DNA of 64,000 nt from Runella limosa DSM 17973 (GCF_000482465.1 NZ_KI519425.1:282609-346608), one strand, 5' to 3'; numbered from the stretch's first letter, positions 26,305 to 34,280 are shown. The notes: generated by a model from the letters alone, not told the origin. A program made the numbers and translations.

Positions 26305-27282
26305 ATGATACAGTTACTCGCAAAGGTAGGCATCAACGGTTTTTTCTTTTGCCTGATTGGAATGATTGGGCTTGCTTATCTTTTCCCTAGTTTCGGTACC
26401 GAACAAAGCCCGCTGCACTTGCCTCAAATTGCGGAATACGGTGTGTCGGTGATTTTCTTTTTTTACGGCCTGAAACTAAGCCCCGAAAAGCTAAAAAAGG
26501 GGCTAAGTAACTGGAAACTGCACCTGCTGATTCAATTGACGACGTTTGTGTTTTTTCCGTTGGTGATTATCGGGTTAGGCAAGGTGCTACCGATTGACAC
26601 GTCGTCGCTGTTGTGGACGGGGGTGTTTTATTTGGCCGCCTTGCCTTCTACGGTCTCATCGTCGGTCGTCATGGTGGCGATTGCGGGTGGCAACCTACCT
26701 GCCGCGATTTTCAACGCTAGTATTTCAAGCATCATTGGCATTTTTATTACGCCGCTTTGGATGAGCAGCGTGTTGGAACAGCAAGACGCCAACTTCGACG
26801 TGACTCACGTGATTATTCGCTTGTGTTTGGAGGTGTTGCTGCCAGTGGTGCTAGGTTTTTTGCTCCACAAAAAAATGGGTAAGTGGACTGAGAAGTACAA
26901 CAGCGCCCTTCGCCTTTTTGACCAAAGTATCATTTTACTGATTGTTTATACTTCGTTTTGCGAGTCGTTTACGGGAAATATGTTTAGCAACCACGCTGCT
27001 TCGGAGCTTTTCCAGTTGGGAGTGAGTATGTTGGTATTTTTTCTCGCGATGTTTGGCCTCATGAATGCCATCAGTTACGCCCTGAAGTTTAACCGACCCG
27101 ATCGCATCACGGTCTTATTTTGTGGTTCCAAAAAATCATTGGTACAGGGGGCGGTGATGGGCAAAGTCCTGTTTCCGAACCCCGAGCTGTTGGGAGTAGC
27201 GCTTCTGCCCCTCATGATGTACCACGCCCTGCAGCTGATGGTGGGGAGTATGATTGCGCAACGGATGGGGGATGGGAGATAA
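26305..27282 (+). CDS. Bile acid:sodium symporter family protein (SBF-like, YfeH/SLC10A7 type)
   Basis: 325 residues with about ten predicted spans. The YGVSVIFFFYGLKLSPEKLK segment, LPSTVSSSVVMVAIAGGNLPAAIFN and VLFCGSKKSLVQGAVMG are characteristic of the SBF-like (PF13593) group. The substrate in bacteria is largely unknown; the SLC10A7 relatives influence calcium and glycan biology in eukaryotes. It starts 3 nt after pyrF, so translation is probably coupled. Confidence 0.88.
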   Translation: MIQLLAKVGINGFFFCLIGMIGLAYLFPSFGTEQSPLHLPQIAEYGVSVIFFFYGLKLSPEKLKKGLSNWKLHLLIQLTTFVFFPLVIIGLGKVLPIDTSSLLWTGVFYLAALPSTVSSSVVMVAIAGGNLPAAIFNASISSIIGIFITPLWMSSVLEQQDANFDVTHVIIRLCLEVLLPVVLGFLLHKKMGKWTEKYNSALRLFDQSIILLIVYTSFCESFTGNMFSNHAASELFQLGVSMLVFFLAMFGLMNAISYALKFNRPDRITVLFCGSKKSLVQGAVMGKVLFPNPELLGVALLPLMMYHALQLMVGSMIAQRMGDGR

Positions 27283-27310
27283 GGAAGTGCTAAAATTGAC
27301 GCTACTTTCC

Positions 27311-28000
27311 TTATCGTTTGCCGTATAGTTTCTCAAAAGCTTTACATTGTTCGATATCAAAGTCCGTTTCTAAATATAGCCCATACATATAGCGATTGAA
27401 TGCCTTTTCTCTGAAATCTCTAAAATCAGTATCTACGATGTCGTTCTTCAATTCATTCAAATGATTCAAATACGCTTCTTTACGTTGTTCAAAACCTTTT
27501 GAATCAGTAGTTTTACGTTGGTGCCACAAATACAAACTGTATTGTACCATCGCAGGGGTTTTGCCCTCTATATAGCCTTGCATTTGGCTTCGAAATGTTA
27601 TCAATCGGTAAATCTGTACCAAGGCTTCAAAGTTTCCTTGTAACTGCCTTCTTTTGGCTTCATCGGTTTTGTTTTTTTGACGTAGAAAATCAGCATAAAG
27701 CGCATAAAAATCGTCGGAATGAGCCGTTACCCCAAAATCAATACATTGTTTTTCGCCCGTTTTATCAAAGTATTCTGTATAGCTTTTTATAGCAAATGCA
27801 CTATCAGGATGCAAGGGTGGGTATTGGTACAAATTAGGGAAGCCATCCACAATATGGTTGAAGATTTCCCTGTCATAGCAATAATATGGTGATATACGCA
27901 CTGTATCTTGCTGCGTATAGGGCTTTTTTTCGGTGGTTTGCTCTTGCGGTTGGCAGGAAAAGATCAGTAAAACACCCGGTAATAATAGAGAATATTTCAT
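27311..28000 (-). CDS. Lipoprotein of unknown function
   Basis: 229 residues. Lipobox LLIFSC at residues 11-16 followed by QPQEQTTEKK, so it is an anchored lipoprotein. The mature part is helical and rich in aromatic and charged residues (YPPLHPDSAFAIKSYTEYFD, YADFLRQKNKTDEAKRRQLQ). No domain is recognised. It is the last gene of a 13-gene minus-strand run (35.0 to 27.3 kb) that is more AT-rich than its surroundings. It starts 12 nt after the repeat-protein gene. Confidence 0.7.
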   Translation of the reverse strand: MKYSLLLPGVLLIFSCQPQEQTTEKKPYTQQDTVRISPYYCYDREIFNHIVDGFPNLYQYPPLHPDSAFAIKSYTEYFDKTGEKQCIDFGVTAHSDDFYALYADFLRQKNKTDEAKRRQLQGNFEALVQIYRLITFRSQMQGYIEGKTPAMVQYSLYLWHQRKTTDSKGFEQRKEAYLNHLNELKNDIVDTDFRDFREKAFNRYMYGLYLETDFDIEQCKAFEKLYGKR

Positions 28001-28012
28001 TTTTTCGTTTTT

Positions 28013-28465
28013 CTACTCCACCATTACCTTCGCCCTGGCACGTATAAACTCATTAATGGCGAATTTATCAAAGCCATTGGCTATAACAGTTACCAAGGCA
28101 GGGTTTACAGCTATGATTTCTTTGGTATCATACTTATCGAACCTGCTATCAGTGATGACGCTTGCCCCTGCCCGCACAAAATCTTTCATGTCATATTTAT
28201 CAAACTTTGTACCCCGTATTGTTACGAGTGCAGGGTTGAGGAGGATGATTTCTTTGACATCGTATTTATCTAACTCATTGCCGAGTATGACGCTTGAACC
28301 TGCCCGCACAAAATCTTTGAGTTGGTATTTATCAAATTTGCCGGAACTTAGGGTAAGCAATGAAGGCTTTTGGTTTGTAAAATCTTGAGAACTGTAACGA
28401 TTGATTGGTTGACAAAAAGCACTAACAGCAAGCAAGCTTGTGAGAATAAGGGTTATGACTCTCAT
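28013..28465 (-). CDS. Exported protein of alternating 21/23-residue FDKY repeats
   Basis: 150 residues, signal peptide MRVITLILTSLLAVSAFC. From residue 44 to the end it consists of five repeats starting at 44, 65, 88, 109 and 132. Odd repeats read FDKYxxKDFVRAGxSVI and even ones xDKYDxKEIIxxNPALVT, so the real unit is 44 residues. The pattern of one charged helix-like block and one short strand suggests a small solenoid. No known family is recognised. It lies between the GH46-like gene (15 nt) and a lipoprotein gene (12 nt). Confidence 0.7.
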   Translation of the reverse strand: MRVITLILTSLLAVSAFCQPINRYSSQDFTNQKPSLLTLSSGKFDKYQLKDFVRAGSSVILGNELDKYDVKEIILLNPALVTIRGTKFDKYDMKDFVRAGASVITDSRFDKYDTKEIIAVNPALVTVIANGFDKFAINEFIRARAKVMVE

Positions 28466-28480
28466 TTATTCTAAGAAATG

Positions 28481-29206
28481 CTATGGAAAATCTACGCCTT
28501 GCGTCTCAAACGCTCTATCCAAATTCCAATTGTTGTCGGCTATCAATCTTTGGAATAACTGAGGGCGGTAACGGGTGTTTCTTAGTAATTTCTTAGAATG
28601 ATTTGCCAACCACTCGTACCGCACATCTACATATTGTTTAATCCAACGCTTTTCATTTCCGCCCATCAACGGGGGAACTTCTGGAAACCGTTGACGGAGA
28701 TGGTTAGGAACTCCACCCGAATGAACGAAGCTATCATAAATCACCAAAAGAGACAGGGGGTGCGTAAATTGGTGATGCACAAAGAAGGCTACGGCAGGTT
28801 GGAAATAATACCTGTCAAAGAATATATCCTGAGTGACGCACATAATGTTATCATTATTGGCGGCATCTTTTAAAGTCTTCTTAAAAGTATTATTACTCCA
28901 AAAAGACTGAGGAACACCACCCACAATTCTTCCAATGTTTGGTATATAAGGGCTTATAGCACTGGCGTAAGTGCCTCCTGCCCCAATATACATTTCGAGT
29001 AGCTTTTTAAGATTACCAAACTCGGTCGTTTGCGACCTGCCGTAGGTAATTTGTTTGTAACTCTGCCCTTGATAATTAAAATCTTGATAAGCCACCCAAG
29101 CATCATATTTTCCTAATTTAGAACTCGTTTCAAATACATTAATTACTTCCAAAATTTTATCAGCGGCTTCTTGACTTATGCCTGTTGGTAAGAATGAAAA
29201 GTTCAT
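28481..29206 (-). CDS. GH46 chitosanase-like glycosidase without signal peptide
   Basis: 241 residues. VINVFETSSKLGKYDAW carries the presumed acid Glu26, and YKQITYGRSQTTEFGNL, CVTQDIFFDRYYFQPA and LVIYDSFVHSGG match GH46 family blocks. Asp42 is the candidate second carboxylate by position. GH46 enzymes cut chitosan, and relatives act on glucosamine-containing or wall polymers. There is no signal peptide, so the protein either acts inside or leaves by lysis or a specialised route. A paralogous exported protein gene lies immediately upstream (58-nt gap) in the same run. Confidence 0.82.
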   Translation of the reverse strand: MNFSFLPTGISQEAADKILEVINVFETSSKLGKYDAWVAYQDFNYQGQSYKQITYGRSQTTEFGNLKKLLEMYIGAGGTYASAISPYIPNIGRIVGGVPQSFWSNNTFKKTLKDAANNDNIMCVTQDIFFDRYYFQPAVAFFVHHQFTHPLSLLVIYDSFVHSGGVPNHLRQRFPEVPPLMGGNEKRWIKQYVDVRYEWLANHSKKLLRNTRYRPQLFQRLIADNNWNLDRAFETQGVDFP

Positions 29207-29264
29207 AACTAAATTTTTTAAAGTGTATACACGTGATTTTAGAAATTAGGTATTACTTCAAAAT

Positions 29265-29768
29265 TTAGTTTTTAAACAAATCATTATTTGCAACACTGGC
29301 ACCACAAAGTTTCGCAAGATGCTCATAACCCTTTTTTAATTGTTTGATTTCGTCTTCTGTAACACTGTACCATATTTCAATGACAGAATAAACCCCTGAA
29401 TCCATAGTGACACCATATTCATTATATTTGCTTATATCACCAAAATAGCTGGAACGATCAGGGTTGAAAACTCTATCTATTTTACCCATAATTCTAAGTT
29501 TGTATGCCCCCTCTTGTAATACATAGTTTGCTGCAGTCATTTTTGAAAAATTAATATGCCGTACATCACTATAGCCGTTATATTGAGGATAAAATAACTC
29601 GACATCATTACTTGTGGCTTTTAAGTAATACATTTTGGCAAACTCAGGGTTATGAATATTACCTGCTTTAGCATTTAACCATTCAATTGTTTGCTCTTTG
29701 GTTTGAGCTTGCGCATTATTGATATAAAAACCAACGCTTAAAAAGAGTAGTAAAAGTATTTTTTTCAT
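29265..29768 (-). CDS. Exported protein, paralogue B (next to GH46)
   Basis: 167 residues from ATG 29768 with signal peptide MKKILLLLFLSVGFYINNAQ. It is clearly related to the product of 31786-32310: both have QT..ETI.W near the cleavage site, a central YY/YF.LK...NDVEL block, and an almost identical C-terminus of the form EDEIK..KK.YEHLAKLCGA..NDLFKN. No named domain is known. It sits just upstream of the GH46-like gene. An immunity or inhibitor role against a wall enzyme is a hypothesis from position only. Confidence 0.72.
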   Translation of the reverse strand: MKKILLLLFLSVGFYINNAQAQTKEQTIEWLNAKAGNIHNPEFAKMYYLKATSNDVELFYPQYNGYSDVRHINFSKMTAANYVLQEGAYKLRIMGKIDRVFNPDRSSYFGDISKYNEYGVTMDSGVYSVIEIWYSVTEDEIKQLKKGYEHLAKLCGASVANNDLFKN

Positions 29769-29868
29769 GTTTGAAAATTGTTTTTGGGTGAAAGTTTGAG
29801 TTTTCTTTTTTTGAAACTGATTTGGAATTATAGGTTGAATTTTGGATAAGATGGAAACTATCTCTTGT

Positions 29869-31143
29869 TCAAAGCCCAAAAATATTTCGCTTAATAGTGT
29901 ATTCCGAAGCATCCACATGAAGCTTATTACCCAACGCAATACCTGCTTGAATAAAGAAAAAGCTATCTTCAAAATACACATTGTAGTCATCTTGGCCTTT
30001 GTAACCCACCCCAACGAAATAACTTATTGAATTGGAATTGACCCGATATTTGGCGGCATTGGCCCCACTCCATTGGTATTTAAAATCTATATTGATTTTG
30101 TTTTTGAATGTAGGAGAATACAAGTTGGTTTTGATGAACTTATTGAGTGCCAATGAACCATTGATCACAAATCTGTGCTTTTCAAAAATAGACTTCTTAT
30201 TTGTCTCATTGTCTCTTTTTCCTATGATATTCTGGTACCTGAACACAAGCTTTTCTAAGCCATATACCCCCACAAGCGATGCCTCTCCAAGATCAACCAA
30301 AGGAGTAGTCAGTTGCCCAGAGTTCATCCCAAAATAAAGTGTTCGATTGGAGATACTTTTAGATAAATCATCAGTAGAATAAAACCTAAATCGGGAGAAA
30401 GTAACGCCTGCTTCTACGCCCAAGTTGATGCCAAAATTACCATTGTAGATATTCATGTATCTTTTATAGGTATCGTAATTGGACGTGGGGTTTTCTATCA
30501 AAAACGCTTGATTAGCAGCCTGCCGGCTCACGCCATTTGTCAACATATACCGCTCTTCCCAATCTTTTTGGGCACTGCTTAAATAGCGATATTGGGCTGC
30601 CTCACTGTTGGTGGCATCTTGTCCATTGGAGTGGTGATAAACACTCATAGAATAATAATGGTGCCTGTACTCTTTCGTTTCTTTACCACTAATTGACCTA
30701 CTTTTATTTTGTTGGTAGATGCGTTTCCATCTATCCTCTTTCTTTTTTGACCGTCTTTCAAAGAAATAGGTAATACTTGGCTTATAGCTCGGTGTACGGA
30801 CAGGAAACGATTGGTTCCAAAATGTACGTGAATCATATTTGGGTGAATAGCCTCTCGACCAATTGACGCGAGATTCGTTGGCCATACTCAGCAGAAGCGT
30901 ATTTTTGGTTTTTGTACCAGTAAATATGAAAAAATTGATAGTTGGGTCTAACACCAAAATATACGAACGATAGGTAGGCGTTTTGTATAAAGTCCAAAAA
31001 GTTAACGGTGGAGAAATAAATGTTTGTTTTGAGTTTATCCTTACCGTCTCTTTAAACAAAAAATTTATTTCCTGATCATTCTCAGTTTGAGCATAGACAG
31101 CCATTGACCACAGGATACAACATAGTATCAATAGCTTTTTCAT
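29869..31143 (-). CDS. Exported barrel-like protein with an HxSNG motif
   Basis: 424 residues from ATG 31143 with signal peptide MKKLLILCCILWSMAVYAQ. The mature protein is rich in aromatic strands and looks like an outer-membrane barrel (FGINLGVEAGVTFSRFRFYS, KNKINIDFKYQWSG, FFFIQAGIALGNK). His170-His171-Ser172-Asn173-Gly174 (YHHSNGQD) matches the HxSNG active-site motif of outer-membrane phospholipase A, but the Asn expected 12 residues after the Ser is not clearly conserved. Function is unknown; phospholipase is a suggestion. The start is 4 nt from the stop of the next gene upstream. Confidence 0.65.
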   Translation of the reverse strand: MKKLLILCCILWSMAVYAQTENDQEINFLFKETVRINSKQTFISPPLTFWTLYKTPTYRSYILVLDPTINFFIFTGTKTKNTLLLSMANESRVNWSRGYSPKYDSRTFWNQSFPVRTPSYKPSITYFFERRSKKKEDRWKRIYQQNKSRSISGKETKEYRHHYYSMSVYHHSNGQDATNSEAAQYRYLSSAQKDWEERYMLTNGVSRQAANQAFLIENPTSNYDTYKRYMNIYNGNFGINLGVEAGVTFSRFRFYSTDDLSKSISNRTLYFGMNSGQLTTPLVDLGEASLVGVYGLEKLVFRYQNIIGKRDNETNKKSIFEKHRFVINGSLALNKFIKTNLYSPTFKNKINIDFKYQWSGANAAKYRVNSNSISYFVGVGYKGQDDYNVYFEDSFFFIQAGIALGNKLHVDASEYTIKRNIFGL

Positions 31144-31147
31144 ATTT

Positions 31148-31714
31148 TTAGATGGTAAATGCTTTTTTGATTGAAGTGAGTTTATTGCCAAATCCCTTTC
31201 CTCCTTTATTTCTAAGAACTATGGTGGTGTTTTTGAAGAACTTATTCATTGGTATAGAGTAGGAAATGGTATAGAACGCAGGTTTGATGTTGGTACTTAT
31301 GTCTCCAAATTCTTTGCCAATTCCTACCTGAAAATCTAATACCGAAATACCGGTGTAAAAAGCAAACCTACTATTGCCCGCCCCTGACTTAGAAAAAAGA
31401 AAACCTGCTTGAAAACCAAAATGATTTCTTATATCTGAGCCTGTGGTATCGCCTTTTGCAGTTAAAAGATTGAAATCAGCTTTAGACAGTGAAATTCCTG
31501 CACCAAGTGAATTAAAAAAAGAAACTTCACCCGAGGCTGTTTTACCAACTTTACCGGCCTCAGTATAAGGGCTAAACTGTACAGTAGGTAGATTAAAGTT
31601 GGTACTCACAAGCCATGCCGTTTTTTTATAACGCATCACAGTATCTCCGTCCTGGGCATAACTTTTGGTATAAGCCAATGCGACAAACAAGAATGATAAT
31701 ATCCGCTTCATCAT
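31148..31714 (-). CDS. Exported small barrel-like protein
   Basis: 188 residues, signal peptide ending SYAQ (about residue 21). Strands with alternating hydrophobic residues (TAWLVSTNFNLPTVQFSPY, GFQAGFLFSKSGAG, RFAFYTGISVLDFQVGIG, PAFYTISYSIPMNKFF) suggest a small outer-membrane barrel. No family is recognised. Two adjacent ATG codons (31714 and 31711) could start it. A recurrent leader element lies 17 nt upstream. It is translationally close to the HxSNG protein gene (4 nt). Confidence 0.65.
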   Translation of the reverse strand: MMKRILSFLFVALAYTKSYAQDGDTVMRYKKTAWLVSTNFNLPTVQFSPYTEAGKVGKTASGEVSFFNSLGAGISLSKADFNLLTAKGDTTGSDIRNHFGFQAGFLFSKSGAGNSRFAFYTGISVLDFQVGIGKEFGDISTNIKPAFYTISYSIPMNKFFKNTTIVLRNKGGKGFGNKLTSIKKAFTI

Positions 31715-31730
31715 TTTGGTAGTTTTAGAT

Positions 31731-31776
31731 AGCCCCTACTCTCAGTATCTAGGCGCTTTTTCAGGTTAGTTCCACC
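31731..31776 (-). promoter_or_regulatory. Recurrent leader element, copy 1
   Basis: On the minus strand this reads GGTGGAACTAACCTG..AAAAAGCGCC..AGTAGGGGC just before the start at 31714. It matches the elements at 34735-34778 and, less closely, 34220-34270, each upstream of a gene start in this cluster. Confidence 0.4.
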
Positions 31777-31785
31777 TTTGTTTTT

Positions 31786-32310
31786 TTAATTCTTAAATAA
31801 ATCATCACTCACCAACTTTGCACCGCATAGCTTTGCTAAATGTTCATAGGCTTTTTTGATTCTTTTTATTTCGTCTTCTGAGACATTGCCGTAACGTAAC
31901 TCAAAATTTGTAACTGCTTTCTCTACAAATTGTACTCCATTTAAACCTTCACTAAAAGGCATATACGTTTTGCCATTTTTTATACCTTCATCAGCTGGAC
32001 CTGATAATACTAATGAATAACCTTTTATTTTTTCATAAGCATTATATTGTACGGCAGAGACCTTCGATAATTTTATACGATAAACACCAGCTAAAAAGAC
32101 TCCATCAGCATAAAAGGAAAGAGTAGGAGTTAATAATTCAACATCATTGGGGTACACGGGCTTGAGTGAAAAATAGGCTGAGGCATTTCCATTATCAAAA
32201 TATAGAGGTTTTGTCTTAATCCAGTCAATGGTTTCGTTCATAGTTTGTGCTTGGGTATCGTTACTAAAAAAGCCAAGGCTTAAAAAGAGTATTAAAAATG
32301 TTTTTTTCAT
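31786..32310 (-). CDS. Exported protein, paralogue A (next to the TIGR02594 peptidase)
   Basis: 174 residues from ATG 32310, signal peptide MKKTFLILFLSLGFFSNDTQ. It is the paralogue of the 29265-29768 product, sharing the start of the mature part, the YPNDVELLTP block and the ending VSEDEIKRIKKAYEHLAKLC then GAKLVSDDLFKN. It starts 28 nt after the stop of the TIGR02594-type peptidase gene and is probably co-transcribed with it. No named domain. A protective role for the producer against the peptidase is plausible but untested. Confidence 0.72.
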   Translation of the reverse strand: MKKTFLILFLSLGFFSNDTQAQTMNETIDWIKTKPLYFDNGNASAYFSLKPVYPNDVELLTPTLSFYADGVFLAGVYRIKLSKVSAVQYNAYEKIKGYSLVLSGPADEGIKNGKTYMPFSEGLNGVQFVEKAVTNFELRYGNVSEDEIKRIKKAYEHLAKLCGAKLVSDDLFKN

Positions 32311-32338
32311 GATTGAAAGTTGTTTAAGTATTTTGAAA

Positions 32339-32887
32339 TTAGGCCAAACTACCCACAGAATTAATATTGGCATCAATAATACGTACTGTTACACTTAGGG
32401 GCTGAATATTATAATTTGGTCTGCGGCAAATGTAGAGTCTGCTTTTCTCCATTGCTTTTATACAAACACTGTCGTTTTGGTTGCCTCCCAAAACAAAAAA
32501 ATGGTCTGTATTTTCGCCTACATAAAGTCCAACGTGCCCAGCTTTTTTGCCATCGGGAGTTATTCTGTTAAATACAAGTACATCCCCAAGCATTGGTACT
32601 TCGGTTAGCTTTCCGAAAGTACCCCAATTTAAAGCCCAAAGCGGGTCTTTTACCACTTGTTTTTTAGCTCGTTTGGCAACTAACGCCATAAACAAACCAC
32701 ACCAAGGTATTGAGTCAGCTTTGTAAACATCGGCTACTTTTCCACCTACTTCTACCGCCCAAGCCATGATGGTATTATTATTTTTAGGGCTTAAGTCTTC
32801 TGTTGTTCCGTAAAAATGAAGGGCTTCTTCAATCATACGGGTTTTAGGCTCATCAGCAAGCCATTGAAATTCATTTGGTAGTGCCAT
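32339..32887 (-). CDS. TIGR02594-type Cys/His wall peptidase (endolysin-like)
   Basis: 182 residues. FQWLADEPKTRMIEEALHFY opens the domain; SIPWCGLFMALVAKRAK carries the presumed nucleophile Cys63, and KKAGHVGLYVGENTDHFFVL carries His118, followed by GGNQNDSVCI. This is the NlpC/P60- or CHAP-like arrangement of the TIGR02594 family, frequent in phage and tail-associated wall hydrolases. No signal peptide. It is third in a four-gene operon after a two-helix and a membrane coiled-coil protein. The substrate bond in peptidoglycan is not predictable. Confidence 0.82.
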   Translation of the reverse strand: MALPNEFQWLADEPKTRMIEEALHFYGTTEDLSPKNNNTIMAWAVEVGGKVADVYKADSIPWCGLFMALVAKRAKKQVVKDPLWALNWGTFGKLTEVPMLGDVLVFNRITPDGKKAGHVGLYVGENTDHFFVLGGNQNDSVCIKAMEKSRLYICRRPNYNIQPLSVTVRIIDANINSVGSLA

Positions 32888-32894
32888 AGTTGTA

Positions 32895-33509
32895 TTATTT
32901 TATCCAGATTTCTAATTGACCTACTTTTACTTTATTCTCAAAGCCTTTCACTTGTTTAAGAACCAGCCGATAAGGAGTTTTATCATTCAAGAGATTCCTA
33001 AGCATTTCAGCTTTGGGCTTGTCTTCTTCATGAAAATATCGGATAGAATTATCTGCTCTACCTTCTTCAAGGTCATACCCTGATGCTTGAAAATCGTTGG
33101 AGTTAATTATCTCTATCAACTTCAAGCTTTTGGCTTCGTCCAATAAAAGTTTGCTATTAACTTGGATATAAACTTTCGATTTTGAGTTTTTCTCATTTAA
33201 ATTAATTGCTGCATTTTCGAGGCTTTTGTCAGCTATCAGTTTGTCCTGTATCAGTTCTTTACTATTACTTTGCTTGGAACTGTTGATTTTAGCAATGTCA
33301 TCTAAAGTTTTCTTCTTATTAGCGATAATTTTATCCAAAGAATCGGCGGCATTTTTTTGCTTTTCGATAGTTATTTTATTAGCGTTGATAATTTCAAAAC
33401 TATCTTTGACTTTGTAAAGAACATAAACAAAGCCTACAAGCATTAAAAGTATTGCAAAAACACTCCAAAGGCGTTTTTGGCTTTCTGTTTGATACTTAGA
33501 TGTTTTCAT
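32895..33509 (-). CDS. Single-span membrane protein with periplasmic coiled coil
   Basis: 204 residues. A short basic N-terminus (MKTSKYQTESQKRLW), one membrane span at about 15-34 (VFAILLMLVGFVYVLYKV), a Lys/Asn-rich coiled coil at about 40-115, and a C-terminal globular region with IRYFHEEDKPKAEMLRNLL, of the kind seen in SPOR- or LytR_C-like domains. The N-in, C-out layout resembles phage i-spanins in plan but the protein is larger, so this is an analogy only. It overlaps the upstream two-helix gene by 14 nt and lies 7 nt before the peptidase gene. Confidence 0.72.
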   Translation of the reverse strand: MKTSKYQTESQKRLWSVFAILLMLVGFVYVLYKVKDSFEIINANKITIEKQKNAADSLDKIIANKKKTLDDIAKINSSKQSNSKELIQDKLIADKSLENAAINLNEKNSKSKVYIQVNSKLLLDEAKSLKLIEIINSNDFQASGYDLEEGRADNSIRYFHEEDKPKAEMLRNLLNDKTPYRLVLKQVKGFENKVKVGQLEIWIK

Positions 33510-33759
33510 CGGGTTGGTTTCTTAAAAGTTCAATGGCATCGTTCCAGAATTTCAGAATATTGTTGATAAGAAAGATCATAGCACCCGAAGGTGTTAGCAG
33601 CCCGACAAAATACTTAAAGTCAATTCGCTCATTTAAAAGAGAAAATACAGCAAGTCCCATCAATATCAGTGCACATAACAGAACTGCAATTAGATACGCA
33701 TATCTCTCAATACGAAAGAGTCTTAATAGTGCTTCAATTTGTCTTATTTGTTCTTCCAT
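33496..33759 (-). CDS. Small two-helix membrane protein (holin-like)
   Basis: 87 residues: short N-terminal helix (MEEQIRQIEALLRLFRIERY), span 1 about 22-42 (LIAVLLCALILMGLAVF), a charged loop, span 2 about 50-68 (FVGLLTPSGAMIFLINN), and an acidic C-terminus (NQPDENI). Size and topology fit holins or small membrane regulators, but no family is recognised. It is the first gene of the operon with the coiled-coil membrane protein and the peptidase; this order recalls a lysis cassette. Confidence 0.62.
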   Translation of the reverse strand: MEEQIRQIEALLRLFRIERYAYLIAVLLCALILMGLAVFSLLNERIDFKYFVGLLTPSGAMIFLINNILKFWNDAIELLRNQPDENI

Positions 33760-33824
33760 TTTGATATTTTTTTTAATTGGTTAAATAAAATAAATGAGCC
33801 TTGTACAATCGTATTTATTACCTC

Positions 33825-33862
33825 ACTCTTGCATTACCCAAAACGATGAGTAATGCAAGAGT
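33825..33862 (-). terminator. Hairpin downstream of the cysteine-rich exported protein gene
   Basis: Perfect 13-bp stem ACTCTTGCATTAC / GTAATGCAAGAGT with a 12-nt loop, 17 nt after the stop at 33879. No U tract follows on the minus strand. Confidence 0.5.
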
Positions 33863-33878
33863 ATTGAGAGTTTTCATA

Positions 33879-34199
33879 TTAATCGCAAGTATCAATATCA
33901 TACTTAATGCTTGAAGTTGCTTTTTCATAACACTTTATTTTATAACCAATATTTCTTTGTAAATCTTCTTTTGCTGCCGTTGAATTTGAATACGTACAAG
34001 AAGTAGAGACTTCGATTACACGCATTTGGCCTTCCTTAACAGCATTATCAAAATACATGCAGTTTGGTATTGATTGCGGCCCAACTTTTACAGTTACTGA
34101 TGCTGTGCCACCATAACGAGTGACATTTTTTGCTTTGAAACTCATAAATGCGATTGATACAACGAGCATCATTGTTAATAAAACAGTTACTTTTTTCAT
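33879..34199 (-). CDS. Small exported cysteine-containing protein
   Basis: 106 residues with a signal peptide (MKKVTVLLTMMLVVSIAFMS). The mature part of about 85 residues has four Cys (PNCMYF, TSCTYS, IKCYEK, DTCD), likely two disulfides in the periplasm or outside, with strands TASVTVKVGPQSIP and GQMRVIEVST. No family is recognised. It stands alone between two hairpins. The sequence just upstream resembles the leader element seen before two other genes here. Confidence 0.6.
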   Translation of the reverse strand: MKKVTVLLTMMLVVSIAFMSFKAKNVTRYGGTASVTVKVGPQSIPNCMYFDNAVKEGQMRVIEVSTSCTYSNSTAAKEDLQRNIGYKIKCYEKATSSIKYDIDTCD

Positions 34200-34219
34200 T
34201 TTAATAATAGTTTATTGTT

Positions 34220-34270
34220 GGGACCCTACTTTCTTCTTTAAAGCCGTTAGTTCGGATTAGTTCGGCTTTT
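34220..34270 (-). promoter_or_regulatory. Recurrent leader element, copy 3 (divergent), with hairpin
   Basis: On the minus strand it holds AACTAATCCGAACTAACGGC and AGTAGGGTCC before the start at 34199, echoing copies 1 and 2. AAAGCCG / CGGCTTT arms at 34240-34269 form a hairpin that may also end the upstream gene. Confidence 0.35.
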
Positions 34271-34280
34271 CTAACTCTAT

